A stretch of DNA of 42,500 nt, taken from positions 1 through 42,500 of the forward strand of contig DASXLL010000036.1 of the NCBI GenBank assembly GCA_036496265.1, in the 5' to 3' direction. Shown in pieces: positions 24,534 through 31,407 of this stretch (position 1 is the stretch's first letter; every line of letters starts with the position of its first letter). The stretch comes from CAYLLN01 sp036496265. GTDB taxonomy: Bacteria; Planctomycetota; Planctomycetia; Pirellulales; Pirellulaceae. The translations under genes and the position numbers were made by a program. Below the pieces are notes generated by a model, which saw nothing but the letters and a program-made list of their open reading frames with translations, made no database searches and was not told the origin of the DNA.

Positions 24534-24717
24534 ACCTTCGGCAAATTAATTCCGACTGAGGGACCAACTTTTCCGGGATGGCCTTCTTCACCAAACGGCT
24601 GGTGCAGTAGCACGCCAGAAGATCGCCACTCTCCCAGCGACTCCATCCGTCGCAATTCGCCGAAGGTCTTATAAGACGACGGGCCGCGGAAGAAAAAACC
24701 GCGGCCCGTCTCGTTTT
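24534..24717 (+). ncRNA. Candidate structured small RNA with own terminator
   Basis: ACCTTCGGCAAATT (24534-24547) pairs with AATTCGCCGAAGGT (24654-24667), a 14-bp closing stem with one mismatch. Inside it, nested pairings are possible: GGATGG 24576-24581 with CCATCC 24643-24648, CTTCT 24583-24587 with AGAAG 24617-24621, and CACCA 24589-24593 with TGGTG 24600-24604. Ten bases after the closing stem comes a strong intrinsic terminator. There is no plausible reading frame, and the next gene is on the other strand, so a leader or riboswitch for it is excluded. I do not recognise tmRNA, 6S, SRP or RNase P RNA in it. The short inner stems could be chance; the long closing stem and terminator are the firmer evidence. 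Confidence 0.45.
24678..24717 (+). terminator. Strong Rho-independent terminator
   Basis: GACGGGCCGCGG (24678-24689) pairs perfectly with CCGCGGCCCGTC (24699-24710) around AAGAAAAAA, followed by TCGTTTT. The T run favours the plus strand. It ends the candidate RNA rather than any protein gene. Confidence 0.85.
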
Positions 24718-24803
24718 AAAATGACGAATGACGAAGCACTAATGACCAATGAAGGCCGGTCACATTATTAATTGGTCATTCGGATTTCGTCATTCGTCAT
24801 TTT
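24718..24803. repeat. Inverted pair of heptanucleotide arrays (TGACGAA type)
   Basis: The left arm 24718-24750 and right arm 24771-24803 are inverted copies over 33 nt, differing only in five central bases, with a 20-nt loop. Each arm is itself a series of 7-nt units (ATGACGA, ATGACGA, then variants). The element abuts the stop codon of the STAS gene and, read on the minus strand, ends in a T run, so it may end that operon. A related element is at 27091-27169. Confidence 0.85.
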
Positions 24804-25184
24804 TCAGGTTTGCGGCTTAGCGAGCCAGCTAATCGCCTGATCGCGGGTGTCAAAGATGCCCCAGAGGCGTTCGAGGCGGGCGACGCTTAAAACTTCACGG
24901 CCGATTTTTGAGGGACGGACGACGGCGAGGCGGCCGCCTTTGGTCTTGATCCGCTTCCAGAGCTGCGTGATCCATTCCAGTACGGTGGAACCGAAGTAGG
25001 GAATTTCGCCCAGATCGACAATGACTTGCTCGGTTCCGGGCGAATCGAGCTGCTGTTCGACCGCGTGCCACTGGTTGGCATTGTGCGGCTCGGTGAATGC
25101 CGCCTGTGTGAAGAGCGGCGTGATGACGAGGACGTTGCCTTGTTGCTCGGAGCAGATGATTTTGTCGCCAGTCGAATCGCTCAT
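24804..25184 (-). CDS. STAS-domain anti-anti-sigma factor-like protein
   Basis: A 126-residue single STAS domain, the type of protein that is phosphorylated by an RsbW/SpoIIAB-like kinase and, when unphosphorylated, captures it. The core strand and loop are VIVDLGEIPYFGSTVLEWI; Ser66 aligns with the phosphorylated Ser58 of SpoIIAA and Thr67 with the next position, while the preceding Asp is Gly here. The C-terminal half has GGRLAVVRPSKIGREVL and IFDTRDQAISWL, usual for the fold. It is the last gene of a four-gene operon and lies 39 nt after a receiver-HATPase gene that could be its kinase partner. Cytoplasmic. The pathway output, a sigma factor or another target, is not encoded in this window. 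Confidence 0.88.
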   Translation of the reverse strand: MSDSTGDKIICSEQQGNVLVITPLFTQAAFTEPHNANQWHAVEQQLDSPGTEQVIVDLGEIPYFGSTVLEWITQLWKRIKTKGGRLAVVRPSKIGREVLSVARLERLWGIFDTRDQAISWLAKPQT

Positions 25185-25223
25185 GACGGTTTCTCCACTG
25201 GCACGTTTTTGGCGATGGCTTGT

Positions 25224-26114
25224 TTAAGGGCTAGAGCACCGCTTAACCATCGAAACTTCGTTGCCAGTTTCGTTGAAAGTCACCTCGTCCATGAAGGTTC
25301 GCATCAAGAGCAGGCCGCGGCCGCTGACCTTCTCGATGTTTTCCGGATCGGTGGGATCGGGCAGCTTGGCGGGATCGAAGCCGGGGCCTTGGTCGCGAAT
25401 GACAAAACGGCCTTGGCTGGGTGTGATTTCGATCGCCACGCTCAGCCGCCGGCTGGCGAACGGCTCTTTGCTCGTGCGATCGTCGATGAGCTGCTGATAG
25501 ATGGCCGGGTCTCCCTCGCGCTGCTCGCTGGTCAACTCCAGGTTGCCGTGGAAGATAGCGTTGCGGAGGGCTTCTTCGAGAGCGATGCAAACGCGGATAA
25601 CGTTGGCTTCGTCGCAGATGCCGACGCTGGTGACAAGACTTTGGACGTGGTTGACGAGCAGCGGGATGAGGTTGGCGTCGTTGCCGATGGAGAATTGAAA
25701 TTTGCCGCGCTGCATGCAGTCCATCAGCCGGGCATGGCTCGAACGCTCCTCAACCATAAGCAGCACGTCCTGGACAGTGTTCAACAGATATTGGTGCAAA
25801 ACGCCCTTGGGGACGTAACTGGCGGCTCCCGCCTTGAGCGCTTTGACGGCGACCTCTTCGCTCCCTTTGCCGGTCATGAGGATGACCGGCGTTTGCGGGC
25901 TTTGCTCGATGATTTGCGCCACCAACTCTAGCCCCGACATCCCCGGCATCACAAGATCAGTCACGACGACATCGGGATGCGACTTGGCGATGTGGGCGAG
26001 GGCTTCTTCGCCGGTGGCGGCAAATTCAATGTGCAGACCCGGCCCTTTGGCCAGCAAGCCGCCCACGAGCTTGCGGTCCACCGCCGCGTCGTCCACTACC
26101 AGCACGGTTGGCAT
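25224..26114 (-). CDS. Receiver-HATPase fusion, anti-sigma-kinase-like (copy 2)
   Basis: A 296-residue protein with two domains. Residues 1-120 are a CheY-like receiver: Asp8/Asp9, phosphoacceptor Asp53 in VVVTDLVMP, Thr81 and Lys103 are all present. After a helical linker, residues about 140-296 form an RsbW/SpoIIAB-type HATPase with the N-box EEALRNAIFHGN (Asn185), the G1 box DQGPGFDP (Asp241) and the G2 motif GRGLLLM (265-271). It lacks a histidine-phosphorylation helix, so it is not a classic sensor kinase. The likely job is a Ser/Thr protein kinase or anti-sigma factor acting on the STAS protein encoded next to it, switched by phosphorylation of the receiver. It is a tandem paralogue of the gene upstream. 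ATG at 26114. Confidence 0.88.
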   Translation of the reverse strand: MPTVLVVDDAAVDRKLVGGLLAKGPGLHIEFAATGEEALAHIAKSHPDVVVTDLVMPGMSGLELVAQIIEQSPQTPVILMTGKGSEEVAVKALKAGAASYVPKGVLHQYLLNTVQDVLLMVEERSSHARLMDCMQRGKFQFSIGNDANLIPLLVNHVQSLVTSVGICDEANVIRVCIALEEALRNAIFHGNLELTSEQREGDPAIYQQLIDDRTSKEPFASRRLSVAIEITPSQGRFVIRDQGPGFDPAKLPDPTDPENIEKVSGRGLLLMRTFMDEVTFNETGNEVSMVKRCSSP

Positions 26115-26127
26115 AGAAGCGTAAATC

Positions 26128-26156
26128 AGTGAGTAGTGAGTAGGTGAGTAGTGAGC
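26128..26156. repeat. Heptanucleotide array between the two receiver-HATPase genes
   Basis: Units AGTGAGT, AGTGAGT, AGGTGAGT and AGTGAGC: period 7 with one extra base in the third unit. It fills half of the 56-nt gap between the paralogues. Confidence 0.8.
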
Positions 26157-26170
26157 GAATCTTGCAGCAC

Positions 26171-27073
26171 TCAGCCCTCGCGGCGCTTCACGAGGATTAC
26201 TTGCCGGCCGCCGTCTTGGAACGTCACTTCGTCGAAAAAGGCACGCATCAGGACGAGGCCGCGGCCAGTTTCGGGGTCGAGCGAGCCGGGTTGGCCGGCG
26301 GCTGGAATCGTCGAAGGATCGAAGCCGCGACCTTCGTCGCGAATCTCGAACTTGGCTTGGCTGGGGTCCATCGCGATGTGAACGCGGATTTTGCGATTGC
26401 TAAAGGGCGCAGACGAGCGGCGCTTGGCGAGCAAGTCGTCGCCTTTGCCTTCGATCATCGATTCGCGAGTGTCTTGCATTTGCTGGAAGCTGATTTCCAG
26501 GTTGCCGCGGTAGAGAGCGTTCAGCAGCGCCTCTTTGAGCGCCGCGCCGACGCGGAAGCGGCCGGTGGGATCGGTCAGGCCCATGCCGGCGACCATTTGC
26601 TGCACCAACTCGACCAGCGGATCAATCAGGCCGGGATCGTTTTCGAGCTCGAAGTCGAAATCGCACGATTTGAGGCAGGCGATCAGCTCGTTGTATGTTT
26701 TGTCGGACTTGGCGAGGTTCAGCGCCTCATCGACCGATTCGAGCAGGCGCTCGCCGAGCTGCGGCTTGGGAACATAGTTGGAAGCGCCACGATGGAGAGC
26801 CTCGACTGCGAGGTCTTCGCTGCCGTGGCCGGTCATCAGAATGATCGGCACGGTTGGATGGTGCATGCGGACGGCAGCAACCAGCTCCAGGCCGTTGCGG
26901 TTGGGCATTTGCAGGTCGGTGACGATCAAGTCAGGCTCGGCCTCGCGCATGCGGGCGAGCGCTTGCGAGCCATCCTCAGCGAATTCGACTTTGAATTTGC
27001 CGTCGCGCGAGAGAATGCCGCCGACGAATTTGCGATCGACGGCCGAATCGTCAACAACGAGGACAGTTGCCAT
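26171..27073 (-). CDS. Receiver-HATPase fusion, anti-sigma-kinase-like (copy 1)
   Basis: A 300-residue paralogue of the following gene. The receiver has Asp8/Asp9, Asp53 in LIVTDLQMP, Thr81 and Lys103. The C-terminal RsbW-like HATPase has the N-box KEALLNALYRGN (Asn185), RDEGRGFDP (Asp246) and TGRGLVLMRAFFDEV. Between the N-box and G1 box lies a variable insert of about 40 residues, which differs from the paralogue and could set partner choice. Start ATG at 27073 is supported by GGAGAG about seven bases upstream; the frame extends to 27142 into a repeat without a ribosome site. The two copies share domain order but differ widely in sequence, so the duplication is old. It is the second gene of the operon, after the hybrid kinase, whose HPt domain may be its phosphate donor. 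Confidence 0.88.
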   Translation of the reverse strand: MATVLVVDDSAVDRKFVGGILSRDGKFKVEFAEDGSQALARMREAEPDLIVTDLQMPNRNGLELVAAVRMHHPTVPIILMTGHGSEDLAVEALHRGASNYVPKPQLGERLLESVDEALNLAKSDKTYNELIACLKSCDFDFELENDPGLIDPLVELVQQMVAGMGLTDPTGRFRVGAALKEALLNALYRGNLEISFQQMQDTRESMIEGKGDDLLAKRRSSAPFSNRKIRVHIAMDPSQAKFEIRDEGRGFDPSTIPAAGQPGSLDPETGRGLVLMRAFFDEVTFQDGGRQVILVKRREG

Positions 27074-27090
27074 GGTGGTTCTCTCCGAGA

Positions 27091-27169
27091 ATGACTGAAT
27101 GACGAAATCCGAATTACCAGCATCGAAGTATCTTGAAATCAATTGGTCATTCGTGCTTCGTCATTAGGG
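27091..27169. repeat. Heptanucleotide array pair, same family as 24718-24803
   Basis: The left series at 27091-27119 (ATGACGA, AATCCGA, ATTACCA) and right series at 27142-27169 (ATTGGTC, ATTCGTG, CTTCGTC, ATTAGGG) are inverted relative to each other and match the two arms of the element at 24718-24803. The right end overlaps the stop codon of the hybrid kinase gene at 27164. It lies in the 90-nt gap between kinase and receiver-HATPase genes. Confidence 0.8.
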
Positions 27170-30100
27170 CTTTTTTACCGCCGGTCCTCCCCGTCCTTGG
27201 ACGTAGTTTATCAGATGGGGGAGCAGCTTTGCCAACTCCTGCTTGAGAAGCGAAAAAATCTCCTCGCCGCCGTCGAGCTGCTGGGCGGCGGCCAGTTGCT
27301 CGAGGCCAAACGCCCTGTCAAACACCGCGTGGGCCCCGAAGTATCGCATGGAACCCTTGATTGTGTGTGCGGCACGGTGCAAAAGCTCCCAATCTCTGGT
27401 GTCCATGGCCCGCTGGATTTCGTCGATCCGCCGGGGGTGCTCTTCGAGGAAGGCAGCAGCGATTTCCCGTAATAATTCACGATCTCCGGCGCAAATTCTT
27501 AACGCGGCGTTCCAGTCGATGACATTGGTCTCGTCGAGGACGTAATCCTGCGGCTGCTCGGCGAGCGGGGCGACGACTTCGTCGCCTAAAACTGTTCGCA
27601 GGGCCGTTAATAATTGCCGCTCGCGGACCGGCTTGGAAACATATTCATCCATGCCGGAACCGAGACAGCGCTCGCGGTCGCCTTTGAGGGCATGGGCCGT
27701 CATCGCGATGATAGGGACGTGGCGGCCGGTCTGCTTTTCCTGCTCGCGGATGACGCGGGTCGCCTCGAGGCCGTCCATTTCGGGCATCTGGACATCCATG
27801 AGAATCGCGTCAAAATTGTCACCGGAGGCGAGATCGACGGCCTGCTTACCGTTATTTGCAATGGTGATGCGGTGGCCGTGACGCTCCAACAGGCCGACGG
27901 CCAGACGCTGATTGACGAGGCTGTCTTCGGCCAGCAGCAAGCGGAGCGGACGCGTTGTCGGCGGCGCGACCGCGGCTTCGCCGGCTGAAGCTTTGCGGGG
28001 CTCGACGCCCATCGCGTCGAGGATGGCGTCGTGGAGCTCTGACTGCTTGATCGGCTTCATCAGGCGCTGCGCGACGCCGAGCTGTTGGCAGCGAGCGGCG
28101 TCTTCTTCGCGCTCGCCGGACGTGAGCATGATCGTGGTAATGTCGGCGAGACTCGGATCGCGCCGCACTTGCTCGACGAGCGTGAAGCCGTCAGTGCCGG
28201 GCATGTTGACGTCGCTGAGCAGCAGCTCGAACGGTTTGCCGTCGCGATAAGCAACACGAAGCTGCGTGATGGCTTCGGAAGCGCTTTCGCACTCGGCGGG
28301 CGCGAGTTCCCAGCTTGTCAGGACTTCGTTGAGAATGCGGCGGTTGGTGGCATTGTCATCGACGATCAGTGCCCGCGTGCCTTTGATCGCGCCACGGCGT
28401 ATCGCGGGACGTTGCAGCGGTGGCTCATCGCAAAGTTCCAATGAAACCGTGAAATAAAACCGGCTGCCTTTGCCGACCTTGCTTTCGACCCAGGTTTTTC
28501 CTTGCATCAGATCGACGAGGCGGCGAACGATGGCGAGGCCCAGGCCGGTGCCGCCGTAATTTCGCGTCGTTGAAGCGTCGGCTTGCTCGAAGGCTTCGAA
28601 AACCTTGTTGAGTTTGTCAGCCGGGATGCCAATGCCCGTATCGGCGACACAGAATTGCAGCTCGGCGTGATGATTCTTCTGCGCCAGCAACTTTGCTTCG
28701 ACGACGATTTCCCCTTCGCGGGTGAATTTGATGGCGTTACCGACCAGATTGATGACGATTTGTCGCAATCGGCCGACATCGCCGACGAGCCAATCGGGCA
28801 CATCGCGAGCGACATCGAGAGCCAGCTCCAAACCTTTGTCGTGCGACCGCAAAGCCAACGATTTCACGGCATCGCCGATGCTTTCGCGGAGGCTGAACGG
28901 TGTATTATCGAGCTCGACGCGGCCGGATTCGACTTTGGAAAAATCGAGGACATCGTTGATCACGGCCAGCAGCGATTCGGCCGATTGCATGACCATTCGC
29001 AGATACTCGGCCTGCTTAGGAGCCAGCGGCGTGTTGAGCACAAGCTCGGTGATGCCGATGATGGCATTCATCGGCGTGCGGACCTCGTGGCTCATGTTGG
29101 CGAGGAACTGGCTCTTGGCTTCATTGGCGGCGTCGGCGGCTTGTTTGGCGGCTTTCAGCTCTTGCTCGGTCTGCTTTTGCCGGCGGATATCGACGACGAA
29201 GCAGATGCACTCCTCGCCGCCGCGTTCGAGCATCGTGACGCCAATCAACACCGGAACGCGGTGGCCGTCTTTGTGGATGTATTCCTTTTCCCAGGGCTCG
29301 CAGGTGCCATCGGTATGCAGTTGCGTGATGGCAACCGTGTCGCCGGGCTGGTGATCGGCGGGCGTGAGACTGTCCCAGCGCAGATTGCCGCCGGCCAGGT
29401 CTTGGTGCGAATAGCCGACGATGCTCAAGAAGGCGTCGTTGGCATCGACGATGCGGCCGTCGAGATTGGCCACCATGACACCGATCAGGCTCGACTGGAC
29501 GAGCTTGCGGAAGCGGGCGTCGCTCTTGCGGGCGGCCTCGTCGGCCTTCATGCGCGCGCTGACGTCCCAGAACATGCCTTGGACGCCCACAATTTGGCCG
29601 CTGGCGTCGCGAACGGGGGCCTTGAGGACTTGGACGTAGAGTTTTTCGCCCGATTGCTTGATATAGGCCTCAACGTCTTCCAGCACTTCGCCGGTTTCCA
29701 TGACGTGCATGTCGTCGCGGCGATACTTTTGGACCTGCTCCGGCGGGAAGAAGTCGGGATCGCCTTTGCCGATAATCGCGTCAAGCGGCTTGCCGATCGT
29801 ATCGCAGAAACGCTGATTGCCATCGACGAAGCGGCCGGCCATATCCTTGCGGAAGACGTTGAGCGGCAGGCTTTCGATGAGCGACTTATAGATGGCTTCC
29901 GTTTCGCGGCGAGCTTGCTCGGCTTCTTCGTGCTTGGTGAGTAAGTGCGTGAATTCTTCGGCGGTGCGGGCTTCGAGGAGCTGCGGGACAAGCGGGATGA
30001 GGACGAGGACCCAAATCCAGGAGACGAAGGCGAGTGCAATCTTCATGGCGGTGGCCCAATTTGCGACGGGCTCGCCGAAGGCGTTGAGCACATTGGCCGC

Positions 30101-30328
30101 GCCGCCGACCAGCAGATACACGACCAGCAAAAACCAAACGCGAGAAAAATGGACCTGCCGCCGGCGAAGAAGAAAATAAACGATCAGCAGCGGGATGACC
30201 GCGTACGCGCCGAAAGTCGCCAGGTCGGCGAAGACGGAGATCATTTCCTGAGCGTGCCATGGCCGCGGCGTTTGCGCCATGAGCCACGGATTGTGCCCGT
30301 CAATCGAAGGCCACCGCAGCGGTCCCAT
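27164..30328 (-). CDS. Hybrid histidine kinase with ethylene-receptor-like sensor, two PAS, two receivers and HPt
   Basis: A 1054-residue inner-membrane phosphorelay kinase. Domains in order: three membrane helices (about 30-54, 64-84, 91-118) resembling the ethylene-receptor N-terminal domain; PAS at about 145-262 and 270-385; HisKA with His414 in NMSHEVRTPMNAIIG; HATPase with N-box Asn531 and DTGIGIP (Asp563); receiver 1 with Asp706 (LLLSDVNMP) and Lys758; receiver 2 with Asp845 (AILMDVQMP) and Lys899; HPt with His988 in RAAHTIKGS. All catalytic residues are in place. In the sensor, Asp35, Tyr42, Ile45 and Pro46 match ETR1 helix 1, but the positions of copper ligands Cys65 and His69 are Gly75 and Asn79. 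ATG at 30328 is preferred because GGAAAGAG precedes it; the frame is open to 30493. First gene of the signalling operon. Confidence 0.93.
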   Translation of the reverse strand: MGPLRWPSIDGHNPWLMAQTPRPWHAQEMISVFADLATFGAYAVIPLLIVYFLLRRRQVHFSRVWFLLVVYLLVGGAANVLNAFGEPVANWATAMKIALAFVSWIWVLVLIPLVPQLLEARTAEEFTHLLTKHEEAEQARRETEAIYKSLIESLPLNVFRKDMAGRFVDGNQRFCDTIGKPLDAIIGKGDPDFFPPEQVQKYRRDDMHVMETGEVLEDVEAYIKQSGEKLYVQVLKAPVRDASGQIVGVQGMFWDVSARMKADEAARKSDARFRKLVQSSLIGVMVANLDGRIVDANDAFLSIVGYSHQDLAGGNLRWDSLTPADHQPGDTVAITQLHTDGTCEPWEKEYIHKDGHRVPVLIGVTMLERGGEECICFVVDIRRQKQTEQELKAAKQAADAANEAKSQFLANMSHEVRTPMNAIIGITELVLNTPLAPKQAEYLRMVMQSAESLLAVINDVLDFSKVESGRVELDNTPFSLRESIGDAVKSLALRSHDKGLELALDVARDVPDWLVGDVGRLRQIVINLVGNAIKFTREGEIVVEAKLLAQKNHHAELQFCVADTGIGIPADKLNKVFEAFEQADASTTRNYGGTGLGLAIVRRLVDLMQGKTWVESKVGKGSRFYFTVSLELCDEPPLQRPAIRRGAIKGTRALIVDDNATNRRILNEVLTSWELAPAECESASEAITQLRVAYRDGKPFELLLSDVNMPGTDGFTLVEQVRRDPSLADITTIMLTSGEREEDAARCQQLGVAQRLMKPIKQSELHDAILDAMGVEPRKASAGEAAVAPPTTRPLRLLLAEDSLVNQRLAVGLLERHGHRITIANNGKQAVDLASGDNFDAILMDVQMPEMDGLEATRVIREQEKQTGRHVPIIAMTAHALKGDRERCLGSGMDEYVSKPVRERQLLTALRTVLGDEVVAPLAEQPQDYVLDETNVIDWNAALRICAGDRELLREIAAAFLEEHPRRIDEIQRAMDTRDWELLHRAAHTIKGSMRYFGAHAVFDRAFGLEQLAAAQQLDGGEEIFSLLKQELAKLLPHLINYVQGRGGPAVKKP

Positions 30329-30583
30329 GCTCTTTCCGGCAAATCCCTGCCAGCCCCCGCGGATGATTGTTCTTGCCGCGTACGAGAAGTGAGATGTGAG
30401 TGTAACTCTGGAAATCGCGCGATTCAACGCGCGCAGATATGGTAACCGGCAGAGTCGAGTTACCAAGGATGTGCGCGACGCAATTCGCCGCATTTGGCGC
30501 CAACTTCGACCCTACCCGCCGACTCCCCTGCCCCCTAGAATGCGACTGAAGGCTGACAAACGACGCTTTTGTGGAATTGGAAG

Positions 30584-31312
30584 ATGCCTTATAGCCGGTT
30601 GGTTGCTTTGCCCGTTTTTAACGAAGCTCGGCACGTCGATCGCGTGCTGGACGAGGTGCGGCGGCGCGCCGAGTGTGCCATTCTGGTCGTCGATGACGGC
30701 TCGACGGATGGTACTTCCGAGATTTTGCGGCAGCGGCAGGATATTCGTGTGGCGCGGCACGACCAGAACCGCGGTTATGGCGCGGCGCTGCTCACGGCGT
30801 TTCAATATGCCCAAGACCACGGCTTTGAGCTGCTGGTCACGATCGATTGCGACGGGCAGCATGAGCCTTGCCGCATTCCCAAGTTTTTCGACGCTTGCAC
30901 CGACGGCATCGACATCGTTTCCGGTAGTCGCTATTTGGCTCAATTCGAAGGGGATACTCCACCGCCACCCGAACGAAGGCAAATCAACGAGCAGGTTACG
31001 GCCGAGTTGAATCGCCGCTTGCGGCTGAATCTCACGGACGCCTTTTGCGGCTTTAAGTGCTACCGCGTCGAGGCATTGCGTCGGCTAAATATCAGTGAGG
31101 CGGGATATGCAATGCCGCTGGAAGTTTGGGTGCAGGCGGCAGCGGCCGGCTTGAAAGTGATCGAATTGCCGGTCCCGTTGATCTACCTTGACGAGAAGCG
31201 TTCGTTCGGCGGCGTGCTGGATAATGGCCAGACTCGGCTGGAATATTATCACCTGACGCTGGATCGGGCGATCGCGGCGGTGGAAGACGGCAATCTTTGC
31301 GGGATTGCATGA
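30584..31312 (+). CDS. Family 2 glycosyltransferase, DPM/DPG-synthase-like
   Basis: A 242-residue GT-A fold enzyme related to dolichyl-phosphate mannosyl/glucosyltransferases. Signatures: LVALPVFNEARHVDRVLDEV, ILVVDDGSTDGTSEIL, NRGYGAALLTAFQYA, the metal-binding DCDGQHEP, and DIVSGSRYL. The segment DAFCGFKCYRVEALRRL is typical for enzymes that move a sugar from a nucleotide donor to a polyprenyl phosphate. There are no membrane helices after the catalytic domain, so it is the short, peripheral form. ATG at 30584 is used; a TTG five codons earlier is the alternative. It is convergent with the TolC-like gene and divergent from the kinase, so it appears to be a single-gene unit. Substrate unknown. 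Confidence 0.88.
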   Translation: MPYSRLVALPVFNEARHVDRVLDEVRRRAECAILVVDDGSTDGTSEILRQRQDIRVARHDQNRGYGAALLTAFQYAQDHGFELLVTIDCDGQHEPCRIPKFFDACTDGIDIVSGSRYLAQFEGDTPPPPERRQINEQVTAELNRRLRLNLTDAFCGFKCYRVEALRRLNISEAGYAMPLEVWVQAAAAGLKVIELPVPLIYLDEKRSFGGVLDNGQTRLEYYHLTLDRAIAAVEDGNLCGIA

Positions 31313-31316
31313 AAAA

Positions 31317-31407
31317 AGTGGGGCAGGCATCTTGCCTGCCATGACTTTCAAAATACGCAGGGATGTTGTGTAAAACTCTAACGGCAGGCTGGAAGCCTGC
31401 CCCACTT
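31317..31407. repeat. Family C paired hairpins between convergent genes
   Basis: GGCAGGCA-TCT-TGCCTGCC (31322-31340) and GGCAGGCT-GGA-AGCCTGCC (31383-31401) are two perfect 8-bp hairpins. The outer flanks are also inverted (AAGTGGGGCAGGC on the left, GCCTGCCCCACTT on the right). The element exactly fills the gap between the glycosyltransferase and TolC-like stop codons and probably ends transcription in both directions. Confidence 0.85.

Noticed and set aside
24534..24717. Candidate RNA as tmRNA, 6S, SRP or RNase P RNA
   Set aside because: None of the conserved cores of these RNAs is visible, so no known class is assigned.
26144..27094. Plus-strand frame of 316 codons opposite receiver-HATPase copy 1
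   Set aside because: Mirror of conserved receiver and HATPase codons, no independent motif. The same holds for the 301-codon frame at 25026-25931.
28583..29944. Long plus-strand open frame (453 codons) opposite the hybrid kinase
   Set aside because: Low-complexity Asp/Ala/Gly/His product without family features, while the other strand encodes PAS, HisKA and HATPase domains.
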